From NCBI RefSeq assembly GCF_004379255.2, contig NC_056041.1, forward strand, positions 20,925,559 through 20,989,558: a stretch of DNA of 64,000 bases, read 5' to 3'. This DNA comes from Salvia splendens (taxonomy: Eukaryota > Streptophyta > Magnoliopsida > Lamiales > Lamiaceae). Each line of letters begins with the position of its first letter. Position 1 is the stretch's first letter. Below are positions 10,377 through 23,542 of this stretch, in pieces. The translations under genes were made by a program, and so were the position numbers. The notes under the pieces are model-generated. The model saw only the letters and a program-made list of their open reading frames with translations. It had not been told where the DNA came from and made no database searches.

Positions 10377-11190
10377 TTTTTTTTATTTAGTGCATTTATA
10401 GTTCAGTTATATATTTGGAATTGGAATGATTTTATTTCATTGTTTCTATGCCTTCCAACGTTTAAGAATTTATAAACCATAATTAAAAAGTAGTATTTGT
10501 ATATCGTGTTTGTTGCAATCCTAAAATAGTGGAGTATTTGTTGGTAGATTTTTCTTTTAACTAGGGTTTATTTAGTATTGAGCAAAAGATCTAAATTTTA
10601 TAATTTTATAATTTTAAATTCATTTGAATTTAGAAATATAAGTTCCAAATATATTACTGCTGCTAATTTTTTTATGAATCATAGTTAATAGTAGGAGTAT
10701 ATTGTCTGTTGAAAACACATTATATTGGAGAAAACATTATGCGAATTTTAAATTCTGTTTTGCTGCTATAGTATTAAGAAAATGGTGATATGATGAATGA
10801 TGAATGATGAAAGTTTTTTCGTTTAAATGTCAAACCAAAATTTAATGTAGTAGTAGTATAAAGCAAGATCAATGAATAATGGATATAGTGCTTACCAATT
10901 TTATGTTGAATGTTTAGATTTTAGATATTTCTAAAGCACATTGCCTTTGTCAGAGATGATTGTTGTACAATTTATCATGAAATTAATGTGATACTATCTT
11001 GTAGTACTATATTGTATGTCAATGTTTTAAGTTTTAAATTTTAAATTGTATGTTCCTTCAGAGAATTCACCCGGACAAATTTAAAAATGAAATATGAAAA
11101 AGGTAATTTTTTTAAAATATCATTATTAAAATGAGAACCAATAAAAAGAAGGCACATAAGCAAAAGCCTTACCATTTCATTTTGGAATTA
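10377..11190. other. AT-rich intergenic sequence
   Basis: I see no gene, clear repeat or element termini here. There are short A/T runs and one small direct repeat (TGATGAATGATGAATGATGAA near 10791). Confidence 0.5.
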
Positions 11191-11229
11191 ATTAATTATT
11201 AATTAGTTCTAACATATGGAGTAATTAAT

Positions 11230-11563
11230 TGTCCTTTTCTTCTCTTCTCGATTTGGGAATTAATTTGGCCTTTCCTTCTCTTCTCCTCCTTATCACTCTC
11301 TATCTCGATTTCATCTTCTCCCCCTTTCCTTCTCTTCTCTCGCCGGCGCATACATCGCCGACTTTCGTTTCCCGCCTGATCGGGACGTCGTTTCCATTGC
11401 CCACTCAAGTTTCACCATCCATCTCTCTCTCACTCAAATTTTCCGATTCCGGATCAACCAAATCGAGGAAATCTTATCCATTGCCGTGAAAGCGACGGCG
11501 TGCCTTCTCCAGGTCAGCCGTTTCTGCCTCGTGTTGCCAGGCATTGCTGACTACCTCGAAACC
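11230..11563 (+). other. Possible non-coding leader exon
   Basis: A CT-rich stretch typical of plant 5' leaders (TTCTCTTCTCCTCC, CTCTCTCTCACTC) is followed by GC-richer sequence and ends at a good donor, ACCGAG|GTAAGCTCG, near 11563. Frames in it are not convincing. It could be an upstream leader exon of the PPR gene at 12669 or part of a separate non-coding transcript. Transcript data would decide. Confidence 0.3.
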
Positions 11564-12454
11564 GAGGTAAGCTCGCTCTTCCTCTTATTCTATATTATTA
11601 AATTTGTTTTGATTTCATCAGAAATTCAGGAGATGAGTGTGATATAGTTTGAATTAATTGGATTTTCTAAAAGTTGGAATACTTTAATTTAGTTATATTT
11701 TGGTAATTTATGTGTATTTGATTTTTCTTGGATATTTTGATACGATAGCTATCGTAAGAGATGCTTAATAGCATATTGAAGTTGGACTTCTTATTAATGA
11801 TATTATGTGTAAGTGTAAGTGTTGATACATAGTCTTCTAATGTAATTTAGAATCAAAGAAATGAACTTTGGAGTGGGAAGTCTTTGATAGCCAATAAATA
11901 CACTGTTGCAACAGTTTTGCAGGGCTAATTTGACTGACCAAATGAGTTCATTTTCCATTGTTAGCAATGCTATAAGCTTATCTTTCTATTATTATTCTAA
12001 GTCCATTGATTTAATGACCTTCTAAATCAAAATTTATTGCAAAGATACTGAATTCATTTAAGAGCTTTGAAATTTTAGCAAACTAGACCTATGTAGCAGA
12101 CTTGGCATGGAAAGATATTTTTTTCTGGTTTTAGAGATCGGGGCATTTCTACAAGAGAAGAGAAATTGGAGAAAGGGTGAAGAATATGATGACATGTAAT
12201 TTTTTTAATATTTTAAACTTAACTAATCAAAATGATATCGTTATGATTGCCACATAAATTTTAATTTGCCCTATCAGTTTGGGGAATAACTAGAAAAGTC
12301 TAAAATTCATGTATTTGTATTCATAAAATAAATTCGGGGGAAAAACTATAAAATGTTAAAAGTTCGTGTACAGGCAAATAACCTGTTAAAATGCTTATCA
12401 TTAAATCTTGTACACTAATCTCTTAATCTAAAAATGCATTGCCCTCTTATCATA

Positions 12455-12616
12455 CTCCCTCCATCCCACAAAATTAGTCTACTTTCTATTTTTGTAAACT
12501 TTTTCACCAAGCGTTACACTACTAATAAGACGAGTCTTTTTTCTTTCTCTCATACCTACCAATTTATATTAAAACTCGTCTCATCGTTTGAAAGTCCTAT
12601 TTTTAGGAGGAATGGG
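12455..12616. mobile_element. Stowaway-type MITE abutting the PPR start
   Basis: CTCCCTCCATCCC after a TA begins the element. The right end, ..GTCCTATTTTTAG then GAGGAATGGG then TA, is a diverged inverted match. The potential in-frame ATG at 12612 lies in the MITE terminus, so the PPR leader appears to run out of this element. Confidence 0.6.
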
Positions 12617-12668
12617 TATTAATTATATCTCTCCAACTGTCAACCGCCACAATTGTTTACCAGCGGCG

Positions 12669-14411
12669 ATGGATCTCCGCCTCCTTAATCCATGCAAACT
12701 TCGTCTCTCCTGTTGCACAGTGACTTCATGCTCTAAGCATACCTCGGATTCCGACATCAATTCTCCGCTGCAGAACCTCCAAATTCGTAAGCTTTCGAAG
12801 AAGGAACTTTCACGAGTCTTGAGGAAGGAATCCGCCATTCAGTCCGTCGAGAGAAAAGCAAACTCTTCGAAGTATAACAATCTTTGGCCCAAGTCTGTTT
12901 TGGAAGCTTTAAATGATGCAATTAAGCAAAACCGCTGGGAGTCTGCCCTTAAGGTTACTTGCTCCACTCACCCCCATTTCATGTTGAGGGCTTTCTGCTG
13001 GAACTTTGTGCAATGATGCGTACTTTTTGTGTTTTGAAATTTTGAATTTCATGTTTCCAGATTTAGAGTACCTGTCTTTAATATGCTGCTGAGTTTCTCT
13101 TCCTCCTTGAATTTTAGGCAACTGGATTTCTAAATACCGTGACAGGAGGATTCTAGATTTACCTTGTTTGCTGTTTCACATTTGATATGTATTATTGGCC
13201 GTAGGAGACGTTTCTTGTTTCATTGCTTGATTGTGTGAATTATGTAGCTCCACTTTTCAAAAGCCAAGTTAGTACTTTGACATATTGAGTTATTGATGAT
13301 GCTATGCTGCCTTGTTCTTTGACAATAGAATTGTTTCTCCTGTTTGTAGATATTTAATCTTCTACGTCGGCAACAGTGGTATGAGGCACGGTGTCAGACA
13401 TATACAAAGCTATTAGTGATGCTTGGTAAATGCAAGCAGCCAAATCAGGCTTTCTTGCTTTTCGAGACGATGCTGTCTGATGGCCTAAAGCCTACCGTTG
13501 ATGTGTACACTGCCCTGGTGAGTGCCTATGCCCTCAATGGCCTCTTAGACAAGGCATTTTGTGTTATTGATGAGATGAAATCGGTCCGTGATTGCAAACC
13601 GGATGCTTTCACTTACTCTACTCTCATCAAAAGCTGCATTAAGCTTCACCATTTTGATTTAATTGAGCTTATTCTGAAGGAAATGGTGCATTCAGGAATT
13701 AAATGTACTGTTGTGACCTATAATATCCTTATCGACGGATATGGAAAAGCTAAACATTTTGAACTAATGGAGAGCTCATTGACTAATATGATTCATAGTG
13801 GAGATTGTCTTCCAGATATTTTTACGTTCAATTCTGTAATTGGGGCTTACGGTGGATGTGGAAGGATCAAGGAAATGGAGCATTGGTTTGACGAATTTCA
13901 GCTGATGGGATTAAAGCCTGACATAGTGACATATAACATCTTGATAAAGTCCTACGGTAATTCTGGTTTATACCCGAAGATGGCATCTGTGTTAGATTTT
14001 ATGGAGAAGAGATTCTTTTCTCCTACAATAGTAACCTATAACATAACAATTGATACATTTGGAAAGGCTGGAAATATAAAGAAGATGGAAGAAATTTTTC
14101 TGAAGATGAAACATCAAGGTCTGAAACCTAATTCAGTTACATACAGTTCTCTTGTCAGTGCGTACTGTAAAGCAGGGCTTTTGGGAAAGATTGAGTCTAT
14201 TATAAAGCAAGTAGTGAATTCGGATGTTGTACTGGATACGACATTCTTCAACTGTATCATCCATGCTTACGGAAATGCTGGTGATATCGAAAGTATGATG
14301 CAGTTTTTCGATGCAATGGAGGCGAATGGCTGCAAACCTGATAATATAACATTCAGTACAATCATCCAGGCCTGTCGCTCACAAGGAATGATTGATACTG
14401 CTCAGAAATGA
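12669..14411 (+). CDS. P-class pentatricopeptide repeat protein, EMB2750/AtPPR2-like
   Basis: There are two exons, 12669-12953 and 13350-14411, with a 396 bp intron (AAG|GTTACT..TTTGTAG|ATATTT). The product is 448 residues, against about 486 as I recall for Arabidopsis At3g06430. It starts MDLRLLNPCKLR, a Ser/Leu/Arg-rich segment consistent with a plastid transit peptide. The conserved block LSKKELSRVLRKE..LWPKSVLEALNDAIKQNRWESALKIF precedes the repeats. About nine complete 35-residue PPR motifs plus one partial follow (for example TYNILIDGYGKAKHFELMES). P-class PPR proteins bind organellar RNA; the Arabidopsis protein is reported to bind plastid 23S rRNA and to be needed for embryo development. 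An in-frame ATG at 12612 would add 19 residues but lies in a MITE end, so 12669 is preferred. The protein stops soon after the last repeat (..DTAQK), where the homologue has a short tail; a small indel may have trimmed it. Confidence 0.88.
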
Positions 14412-15120
14412 TTCGTGGTGATTCATAATTCAGGTACCTTGTACATTTACACTGCTCCATCGATTATTTCTTTTATCCTCATTAGCTCACAAATTGATTA
14501 ATGTGTGATCATGTCGTATGGAATTCTGCATCTTGTACTACGACATAGATAGTTCTTTGTATCATAAATCAAGATTTTGAAATGTCTACTATCTTACTCA
14601 AGAATGTGATTGTTGATTACGTATTACCTATATTGGTCAGGAAGGAAACAGATTCATCGGAACTGAAAAACGTCCATGAAGGATAAATATCCTGCTATTA
14701 TCGTGACTACAAGAAAGAAGTTCGGTTAGCTCCATCACATGTTTCTTCAGGTTAGTGCAACGTCCTTTTTGTGCACTTGTTTCCTTTGGCTTATCTATTA
14801 AATTCCAAATTGATGCACCTATTGGCTGTATGGTAATGAGTTTCTTCCCATGAAAAAGGATTTAAGGCAACTCAGAAAAGGCTGTAATGAGAGAAATTGA
14901 TAGGTGGAATGAATTGTTGGAAAATTTAGACATTTAGAAGTGAGATGTAATATTGCAAATAGTGTGCTTTTATTCCATATATGTTGTAACTCTAATACTC
15001 AGCTGTTTTCTATACTTGCAAGGATTCTGGTGCACACAATGAGTTAATAGGAGATTATGAGTGGATTCTGGTGAAGAGGAAATTGGAATCTAGTTGATGA
15101 AGATGTGTTAGAAAAGGTTA
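14412..15120 (+). other. Probable spliced 3' untranslated region of the PPR gene
   Basis: Sequences resembling exon borders occur downstream of the stop: CATAATTCAG|GTACCTTG, TTGGTCAG|GAAGGAAAC and TTCTTCAG|GTTAGTGC. No long frame is present. This could be an intron-containing 3' UTR; it is inferred from splice-like motifs only. Confidence 0.3.
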
Positions 15121-16876
15121 AATGTATTTTTTAATTTATTAATGTTATTTCACTCCAGCAAATTTTGTATTGTGATTTTTTTTTCAACCGTGTAAAATGA
15201 CCATGAATGTATAGTTTAGTTCTATAATGATATTTAATGGATTTAGTGTAATCATATTACACTTTTTGTGTAACTTGTGTCATGCTATTTTTGTTGTTAA
15301 AGTTTGAAGCCCAAATCTTTGGTGATCCGTTTTGGGAGATTATTGATCTATTCCAAGTTAGAATTTGGTTGATGAAACTGATATATGGTTTGATGTATTG
15401 ATGAAAGAATATGAACACATGGGATCGTGAACAAATGATATGTTTTAATGTGTGTTAAAATATTCAAATAGAAGTGTTGTTTAGTAGTTGGTGCTACAAA
15501 AGAAATAATATCTCTGTTTTGGAAAGAGAAGGAAATTAAATATACACTTGGACCCTAAATCATATATGTTCTAACAAAGAGTTAGAGAGAAAGGAGACGA
15601 GTTCATTAACAGAGATTAGAGAAAAAAGAAGTTTGCTTTAGCCTACCGCAGAGAGAGAAGCAGAGGTTGTGTGTTTTGCAGAAGAAAGAATTCCTTTTAA
15701 TTTCATGTTTGGGCCTCTCTTTTTAATTAATTGGAGTTGGGTTGTTTGACTGGGCTACATGATTTAGGCCGCCAGAATATATAGTATATTACACTGAAAT
15801 AGAATGGTTGGTTGACTTGATATACCCTTGCTCGTTGCTTTTTATATTTTTAACATTTTCTATTACATAAAAACGGTATATGAATAGGCACTAAATTGAT
15901 GCAACGCCTAAAAAGGATAAAAGTAACAAAAATAAATTACATAAGGAATTTATGTCAAAAATAATAAAATAAATTGGGAACAAGTAATGCCTCTAAAATA
16001 TTGCCATTTTATAAAACAAAATGAAAGCGAAGAAACGTTACGTTGCAAACAAAGAAATCGCAACTCGATCAATAAGCACGATACCTAACTCCATAACTTT
16101 TTGAATTAGTATTAATTTTTAGGGAGAGATGATTCTGAATAATTAACACTTTGTCTGGAACCTAACTCCATTACTTTTTAGTTTATTCTCCTCACATACC
16201 AATCACGTCATCAAAACATATAAACACTATATTAAATGTAATTTATAAATTTTGACTAATTATCATACCAATTGTCTGAGGTTGTAAGATTTAGGGGTGA
16301 GAAATGACCGAATGATTCCTTGTCTATCAATACAAAGGCCAAATTTGACCGAGCACGAGAGTTAAGAAATGTAGTAGAAAGTTGGTGGAAAATGTCAATG
16401 GAAGATGAGTTCTACTTTTATACTATTATATTAATTTTCTAGTAACATGTTAGTGAAATAAAATTATAGAATGTGAGGTCTATTATAAAAAAAAACAAAT
16501 GAGACATTTATTAATGAACGAACGACAATGGTAAAATGAGACGATTATTAGTGCACATAGAGTTTTATAAAATGTTAGTAAATTTGTCTATTTTTTTGCC
16601 TTCTAATAATTTATTTTATTATTTTATTTTATTTGATAAACATTAACAATTAAAATGAATCTATATAAATTAGGAAGGACTGAATGATAAAATACTAAGG
16701 TAGTAGGAGAAAAATATAAATGGGCGTGAGGGATTATCCTGATCTGGATCCGTAACTCAAACCAACATCTTACTAATTAAGACAATAAGCAATTGTTTAG
16801 CCAAAATCAAGCTAGGTATTAATCAACATCAATAATTTTATGATAAAAAAAAAGTACAATATCTTTATATTGATAT
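15121..16876. other. AT-rich intergenic sequence
   Basis: No gene is seen. The phrase CCTAACTCCAT(A/T)ACTTTTT occurs twice (about 16085 and 16160). A degraded MITE-like stretch (AAGAAATGTAGTAGAAAGTTGG..) lies near 16363-16560. Confidence 0.45.
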
Positions 16877-17125
16877 ACTCCCCCGTCCACGAAATATTGT
16901 CCAAGTTTGACTTGACACGAGTTTTCAGAAAAGTGAGTGGAAAAAGTTATGGAATATAGGTCACACCTTAATATACTATTTTTATAATAGAATACGTGCG
17001 TAATGAGTTAATTGAAAGTGAAGTTAATTCACCAAATGGTAAAAAAAAGCAAAATGGACAATATTTTGCGGATGGACCGAAATGATAAAATTGGACAATA
17101 TTTCATGGACGCACGGATTATTTTT
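16877..17125. mobile_element. Stowaway-like MITE
   Basis: ACTCCCCCGTCCACGAAATATTG.. on the left and ..CAATATTTCATGGACGCACGGA on the right form imperfect terminal inverted repeats. The interior contains GACTTGACACGAGTTTTCAG, the usual Stowaway core. Confidence 0.65.
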
Positions 17126-18107
17126 ATAAAGTGATGTGAATGGCATCGAATCTATGATTTGAATAAAATAGCTACCTTCCCCCTATCTATATAAATGTGT
17201 GCTTCAAGCTTCCCAAATCAAAAGTAAATTGACGTGTACACAAACGTGTGTGTGAAATTCAAAGAGGATTATTTTAGGTTGACCTCATTGACTGATTCAA
17301 TCAATCAACACTAAAATCATATGATCACCACTATTAACTTGCAGTTGCAACTTTCATCATATTAATAATTCCCATAGTCAAATAAATACACACACATTCA
17401 CATGCATTTCTCTATCTAGATACTGTTAAATTCTCTAAATTCTATTCCACATTAATTTGGTGAAGATCTCATCTAATCTATATAAGTGTGGATAATCCTT
17501 TCTCTTATAAGATCTTTTAAGGATGATTAACCCATTTCTAATAGATACAATCTGATTTTTTTATTGTCAATACAAATTTCACATCTCTTAATTAAAATGA
17601 AAGTTAAACTTGAAATAATAAAGGATCGATGCAATCAATATTGATTTTAAATTGATTCAACGACGACTATAGAGTAAAATCTGTTTCAGTTTGGATTCAA
17701 TTTTGTCAACTATACTTATATAATAAGACACTGATCAATTTCGTAAGTTTCAGTTGAAGAAAGTAGCCTAACAGTTGAAAATTAGATGGAAAAAGGAATG
17801 ACAGAACCTTCCTTCCAAATTAAAATAGTAGGAGTACTAATTTTAATATTTTGATCAAACAAACTATATTAACTTTGACTATTTTTTTAAAAAAATTGTC
17901 ATAGTTCAGTTTTCATTGTTCAATGGTAACACAAAGATATTGTTGGAAAACTCTCAACAGTAATTTCATTAGTACATTCAAATTTCCATTTGAACTTTAT
18001 AATTCGATATTAGCCAATAAAATTTGAACACATGCCAAATTGCAAATAATTAAAATCCAAAAGTTACAAAATTCTAAAACCAAATTTTGAGTAATACTTC
18101 GTACATA
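17126..18107. other. AT-rich intergenic sequence
   Basis: I see no gene or element boundary in this stretch. Confidence 0.45.
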
Positions 18108-18286
18108 CTCCCTCCGTCCCGGGCTACTCGCCCCTTTCCTTTTCGGCACGGAGATTAAGGAATGAGTGTATAGGAAAGTCAAAAATTGCGGCTGTAGGTG
18201 AAAATTTTTACTAAAAATGGAAAGAGTGCAAGTAACTTGTGACGCCCAAAAAGGAAAGAGTTGCGAGTAGTGCGGGACGGAGGGAG
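18108..18286. mobile_element. Stowaway MITE, 179 bp
   Basis: CTCCCTCCGTCCCGGGCTAC on the left and its near-complement ..AGTGCGGGACGGAGGGAG on the right, with TA on both sides. It is a well-preserved copy with no coding capacity. Confidence 0.9.
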
Positions 18287-18511
18287 TATAATTTAATTAT
18301 AGTTTACTTTGAAGAAAAATGTGTCAAATGAATTGTGAAATGTCTATTTGAGCTTTTAATATAAATATCTCACTCCATCATTGGATAGTAAAGTGAAAAA
18401 AGAATTTGTTACTATTAATTAGGGCGGTTGAGACCTACTATTATTAAATATTTAAATCGCCCACTTCCGGTTGTCGATGTCATGCACAAAACCACGTACA
18501 TGTATCTATAT

Positions 18512-18718
18512 AATACTCCATCAGTCTCATTAAATATAAAACATTTGAGAATTGACACATGATTTTATGTAATATTGTTCTTTGAGTTAATGAAAAGAGA
18601 GTAAAGTAAAAGAGATGAAAAGTAGAGATATAGTTGTTTTCATTTTAGAAAACATTTCATTTTTAATGGGACAAACTAAAAATAAAAACGTTTCATTATA
18701 AATGAGATAGAGAGAGTA
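18512..18718. mobile_element. Stowaway-like MITE, diverged
   Basis: ACTCCATCAGTCTCATTAAA on the left pairs with ..TTATAAATGAGATAGAGAGAGT on the right. The interior has AAGAGAGTAAAGTAAAAGAGA, common in this MITE class. Confidence 0.65.
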
Positions 18719-18850
18719 TGAATACAAAATCTTATTTCTACCGTCTACAAAATTAAATTAGGATTTTTTTTCAAAAGATTTAATAAAAAATAATTATAAA
18801 TACATTCATATACTATGCATTTTGACAACTGTAAGTTAAAGTTATAGGGA

Positions 18851-19108
18851 TGGGTTAAAATGACAACACATTTTAAAGTGACATCACGTATCCTGTCATA
18901 TTATAAACGCTACATTGCAATAGTATAAACGCTACACTGCAATCTATAAATTGTTGTCTAGCGTATTGGATATTGCAGCCCGAGAAAATTTGTCCTTTAG
19001 CGTTTTTATGATTGCCACATGGCAGCTGATTATTCGTCCACGTGTACAAATGATTGGCTAAGAATGGTGGTATGATGTTACTTTAAGAGGTATTGTCATT
19101 TTAACCCA
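18851..19108. mobile_element. Short TIR element, class uncertain
   Basis: TGGGTTAAAATGACAACA on the left and ..TATTGTCATTTTAACCCA on the right are inverted repeats of about 18 bp; AAAGTGACATC and GATGTTACTTT extend the match. GTAAGTTA occurs on both flanks (18831-18838 and 19113-19120) but not flush with the TIRs, so the target duplication is unclear. Confidence 0.6.
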
Positions 19109-19420
19109 AACCGTAAGTTATATAATGATCAATTATCTACATTTTATTTACATAAATATTTATGTTTGATAACTTACAATAAAAAAATATTTCTACCGGT
19201 TTTGTGAAATTAATCTCTTCATTACCCTTTTTTTTGAACCATCTCAAACTTTTTTAGTAAATTAAATTAATTTAATACTTGTGAAGATAGCATGTAAATA
19301 ATAAATAAGAATAAACTGATCACTTAAAAGCATTTTAGTAATATTTTTGTTTATTGAATATGAGTAGGAATATTGTCGCTTTCACATAGGAGTAGGATCT
19401 TTCCGGAAGCTTCCTTAAAA

Positions 19421-19690
19421 TTCAAATCATATGAATTATATAATTCTGCAATTCATCACACTTGATTCAAATCATATAAATTATATAATTCTGCAATTCA
19501 TCACATTTGAACTTTTCTCTAATTCGTATAAATAATATTGGTCTATTCAATGATAATTGTTGAATATAAAAAGAATGCACTCCATATACATAAGTAGGGT
19601 ACTCTATCTGTTATAAAGCAATTTGAACTTTTCTCTAATTGTGTATAAATAATATTGGTCTATTCAATGATAATTGTTGAATAAAAAAAT
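19421..19690. repeat. Two overlapping local duplications
   Basis: A ~45 bp unit (TTCAAATCATATGAATTATA.. ending ..CATCACACTTGA) is repeated in tandem near 19421-19508. A second ~65 bp unit (TTTGAACTTTTCTCTAATT.. ending ..AATTGTTGAAT) occurs near 19506 and again near 19622. The second unit starts inside the end of the first array. Confidence 0.85.
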
Positions 19691-20639
19691 AATAGGTAGG
19701 GTAGTAATCTGACCGGAATGACTATCTTAAAGAATTTTTTCAAAATACAAACTCTGAAATTTAATTATATCACGCCGTCGATATAGTAATATTAGTTGAG
19801 ATTATAAAACATATCAATTTGTCGCTCTAAAACAAACCATAATGAATTAAATACTCAATAAGCCCCTTATCCAGATTACTTAGTTGTTCTTCAGTATTTT
19901 AATGGAAACACACGTGACGCAATTAATCAATTAAAATGATCACGTGCTCAGATAACTTTGTGAACGCGTAACGACGACGTTAGCTTAATTGGGACCCACT
20001 ATTGGTCATGATGAATATCAATGTCTTAATTTTACTTATTATCCAAAACCGAGTAAACCACACTGGGAATGGGAATGGGAATTGATATTATGTTTCTATC
20101 GAAATATATGCGATTAATTCCAATTTTTAATATTTTTCGGGAGGTGCAACATTAGATTTGCTTTTATATACATAAGGGTGTGTTAAAATATGACCAAATT
20201 TTATCACATGATTGACTTAATCGTGTAGGTCACTTAGAATTTGTTATGCCTAACTCTCTATATTTTATTCATATTTTTCTCAACTTATTCACCATTTTAC
20301 CACATTAATATAGTACAGTACTATATTTATATAACCCTATGAAAAAGTGGATCACCTTAATCTTCACATAATACACTCACCTTATATATACTATATTAAA
20401 ATATGGGTCAACAATGACACTATTAACAAAAGCATTTATTGTATGTTTTTCAGTGTACAAAACAAGATTGAATGATTAAGAACTTATTAAAAAAAAGGGA
20501 AAAATAAGATTGAAAGAGATGGGAGAGGCGATACTGAACAACTATATAAACCGAATCAACCAACCCTTCTCTCTCTTATATATATATATATATATATATT
20601 AACGTTTAATTTTGATGGTCCGTTTTCCAGACCCAGCCC

Positions 20640-20812
20640 TTCTTGTATTATACTCCATGAACCGTTTATGAAAAATAGTCTCTTTTTATCATTTTGGATT
20701 GTGAATGTTTCTCTCTTATTTTATCAATATTTTTTTATTTTCTTTTACTTTATAAAATTTTCATTAAAACTCGTATCGTCTACAAATAAGACTATTTTTG
20801 GTGGACTGCTAC
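20640..20812. mobile_element. Stowaway-like MITE fragment upstream of the oxidase remnant
   Basis: GAAAAATAGTCTCTTTTTATC on the left and ..AATAAGACTATTTTTGGTGG on the right are the inverted inner parts of a Stowaway MITE. TTAAAACTCGTATCGTC is the usual core. It ends about 40 bp before the first recognisable oxidase codons, where the missing 5' exon would be expected. Confidence 0.6.
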
Positions 20813-22134
20813 ACGAGCATGGGTTACTTATTGATAATTGATTTACCTTAAAGGTATAACGGTGGCGAAGCAGCTGGCGGAAAATGGGGTGGACGATTTC
20901 GTGATAGTGGAGGCGTCTGATAAAATAGGGGGCAGGCTGAGGAAGGAGGATTTCGGCGGCGTGGCGGTGGAGCCGGGTGCCGGTTGGAAACCAGACCAAC
21001 CCCCTCTGGGAAATGGCCCGCCGGTCCAATCTCCGCACCTACTTCTCTGATTACTCCAACGCTCGCTTCAATATCTATCACAACAAGTCCGTTTAAATTT
21101 ACATGTTGTATTGATATAATTATGTTTTTATGTTAGATAGTTTTAATACAAATAATTAAAAAGTTATTAGTTATTACTATATATTAGTATTAACCTGATG
21201 CGACCTTTATTTATAGTTTGTGTTAATTAATGTAGCGGAAATATATATCCGGCTGGAGTAGCGGCGGAGGCCTACGACAAGGCGGTGGAGTCGGCGGTTG
21301 CGAAGCTGAACAATCAAGAATCTGATGAAACGCCAACGTAATTAATTAATGCCTTTTCCCTCTTCACTAATTACGGATCTACATTTTAACTTTTTATATG
21401 TAATGAGAAATTGTTATTGTGCAGATCTCCACAAAGGCCAATTGCTCTTGCGATTGATTTTATGTTGCATGACTTTGAAATGGCTGGTAAATTTATTTTA
21501 CTATTAGAAAAATTAAAATTTGTGGAATAAACCAGATTTTGACGAAATTTGGTGATTTAAATGACTATTTATCTACTATTAGTTGATATTAAAATTAATT
21601 AATTGATTAATGTAGTGTTTCGCCACTAATGATTATTGCTGTTGTAATAGAGGTGGAGCCAATACCTACTTATGTGGATTTTGGGGATAGTGAATTTCTA
21701 GTTGCTGATAAAAGAGGTTACGAGCATTTGGCGTACGAATTGGCAAAGTCCTTTCTTTCTACCTCGGATGGTCAAATCATAGATACCAGATTGAAACTCA
21801 ACAATGTAAGAACCCCTCTCATTGATTAGGCCATCCACTACGCTGTCTCTATACCGTCCCTTAAACCGTCTCTTAACTACTATTTGAGCACTATTTGAGG
21901 GCTCCACTGTCCTTTTTTCCTCCATCCCTTAACTAAGGGACGGAACCTGCAACGCTCCATCTCTTAACCGTCTCTATACCGTCCCTTAATTACTATTCAT
22001 TCAATTTCATTTAGAATTTTTTTTCCTACCCAATTCAATTTAAACAAATACACTTTATTAAAAAACACACAAACTAAATAAACACACAAAATAAAAAAGA
22101 CACAAAATAAAAAAACACACAAAATAAAAAAAAA

Positions 22135-23306
22135 CTACTCCGCCGGCGAATCATCCTCTGGAGGCGGTCGAGGTTTAGGGGGTGTCGGAAGGTCAAGTTG
22201 TGCTGCCATAGCAACAATTCCGTTCCACCAGGCCGTGAATTGGGCGTACGAGAAGTGGGAAGTGTCCGCCATTGTGGCGGTCATGTACGCCACCATAAGT
22301 GTGTCCGAGCCTCCCCGCGAGCCCGAGGCTGGCTGGCTTGATTCGCCTCGGCCCTTCCTTGCTCTAGCCGCTTTCGCCGCCTTCGTCCCTTGCGGCCGAC
22401 GGCGCCCACGCGCGGATCCTCTAGCATCGCCGACCGTACCTGCAAACTCCCGGGATTCAGCCTCAGGTTGGCTGATACCATCGGTGTCACCACCAGACGC
22501 ACCACCAGACGAGTATTGGCCACTCGCCGTATGCTTCGTGCGCTTCGAGGTTGAGCCCGAGCTGGAGCGGAAACCTCCGGCCCACTGTTCCTCGTCCTTG
22601 ACGGCCTGCCAAACATCAACATATCTGAACTGATGACCCTCGTCCTGGTAGTAGGCGCGCAAAGCGGACGTCAAAATGTCGGTGGCCATCGCGCCGCTTT
22701 GGTAGCGCGCCTCTTCAGTCGAGTAGATGCCGCATAATTTTTTGATCTGTCGGTCGACTCGGTCAAAGTGAGAGCGGAGCATTTTAACTTTGCGCTTGCG
22801 GGAGCCTTTCGGCTTTATCTGGTGGTAGACCTCGCAGACCTTTTCCCAGAAACACTTCCGGGTGTGTTGATTCCCGACGATGGGATCGTACGAGACCGTG
22901 ATCCAGGCGTTGTACACCGTCATCATTTCGAAGTTGCTGTACGGATGCCGACCAAGATCCTCTTCTTCTTCTTCTTCTTCTTCCTCCTCGTCCTCGCCCG
23001 CCTGGGGTTGTACACCGCCAGTGCCACCTCCACCGCCTCGGCCACCTCCACCGCCAGTGCCACCGGGAAAATCCTCCCGGATCTGTGATAATCCCTGCGA
23101 ATACCGCGTGGCGGAGGGACGGACATATGCATCAAGGTCAAAATTGGGTGGTTGGTACCCCCCGGCGTCGCCGAACCCTGAGTCCCAGGGGTTGACGAAC
23201 CGCCCAATGTGTTGATCATGGTCTCCCAATCGCCAAACGCGTTGAGATCCCACCAGCCGGAGCCGGAACCGCCGTAGTTGCCGTCGCCGTCGCCGTCGCC
23301 GAACAT
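22135..23306 (-). CDS. Harbinger ORF1, Myb/SANT-like DNA-binding protein, probably frameshifted
   Basis: The main frame (23253-22135) carries a Myb/SANT-like trihelix region (NAWITVSYDPIVGNQHTRK..FWEKVCEVYHQIKP..RKVKMLRSHFDRVDRQIKK) and ends WWNGIVAMAAQLDLPTPPK, typical of plant ORF1 partners. A poly-Glu run precedes it and a Gly/Ser/Arg-rich low-complexity stretch follows. In Ping and PIF systems this protein works with the transposase in binding the element ends. A better N-terminus (MFGDGDGD..GWWDLNAFGDWETMINTLG, ATG at 23306) is in a different frame, so an indel near 23180-23240 probably breaks the gene unless the downstream frame uses another start. A CTATAAATA box lies upstream near 23408-23422. 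Confidence 0.75.
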
Positions 23307-23542
23307 CTTGAGTTGGTTTATGAAAATTTGAGAGAAAATTTGAGAGAAAATTTAGATGATAGGAAGAATAGATGTGTAGTTGTGTGTGAAATGAGGATGA
23401 GTTTAGGTGTATTTATAGAGTAAAAAAATTAATAAAAAATCAAAAAAATTATAAAAAAAACAAAAAAATGGTATTATTACCGTTACAATTTTTTTTATTT
23501 AAATTTGATTTTTTTTAAATATTTATTGCGTCAGCACGTGAC

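Noticed and set aside
22768..23215. Serine- and proline-rich frames inside Harbinger-2
   Set aside because: They read through the poly-Glu and Gly-rich repeat tracts of ORF1 in other frames and have no independent support.
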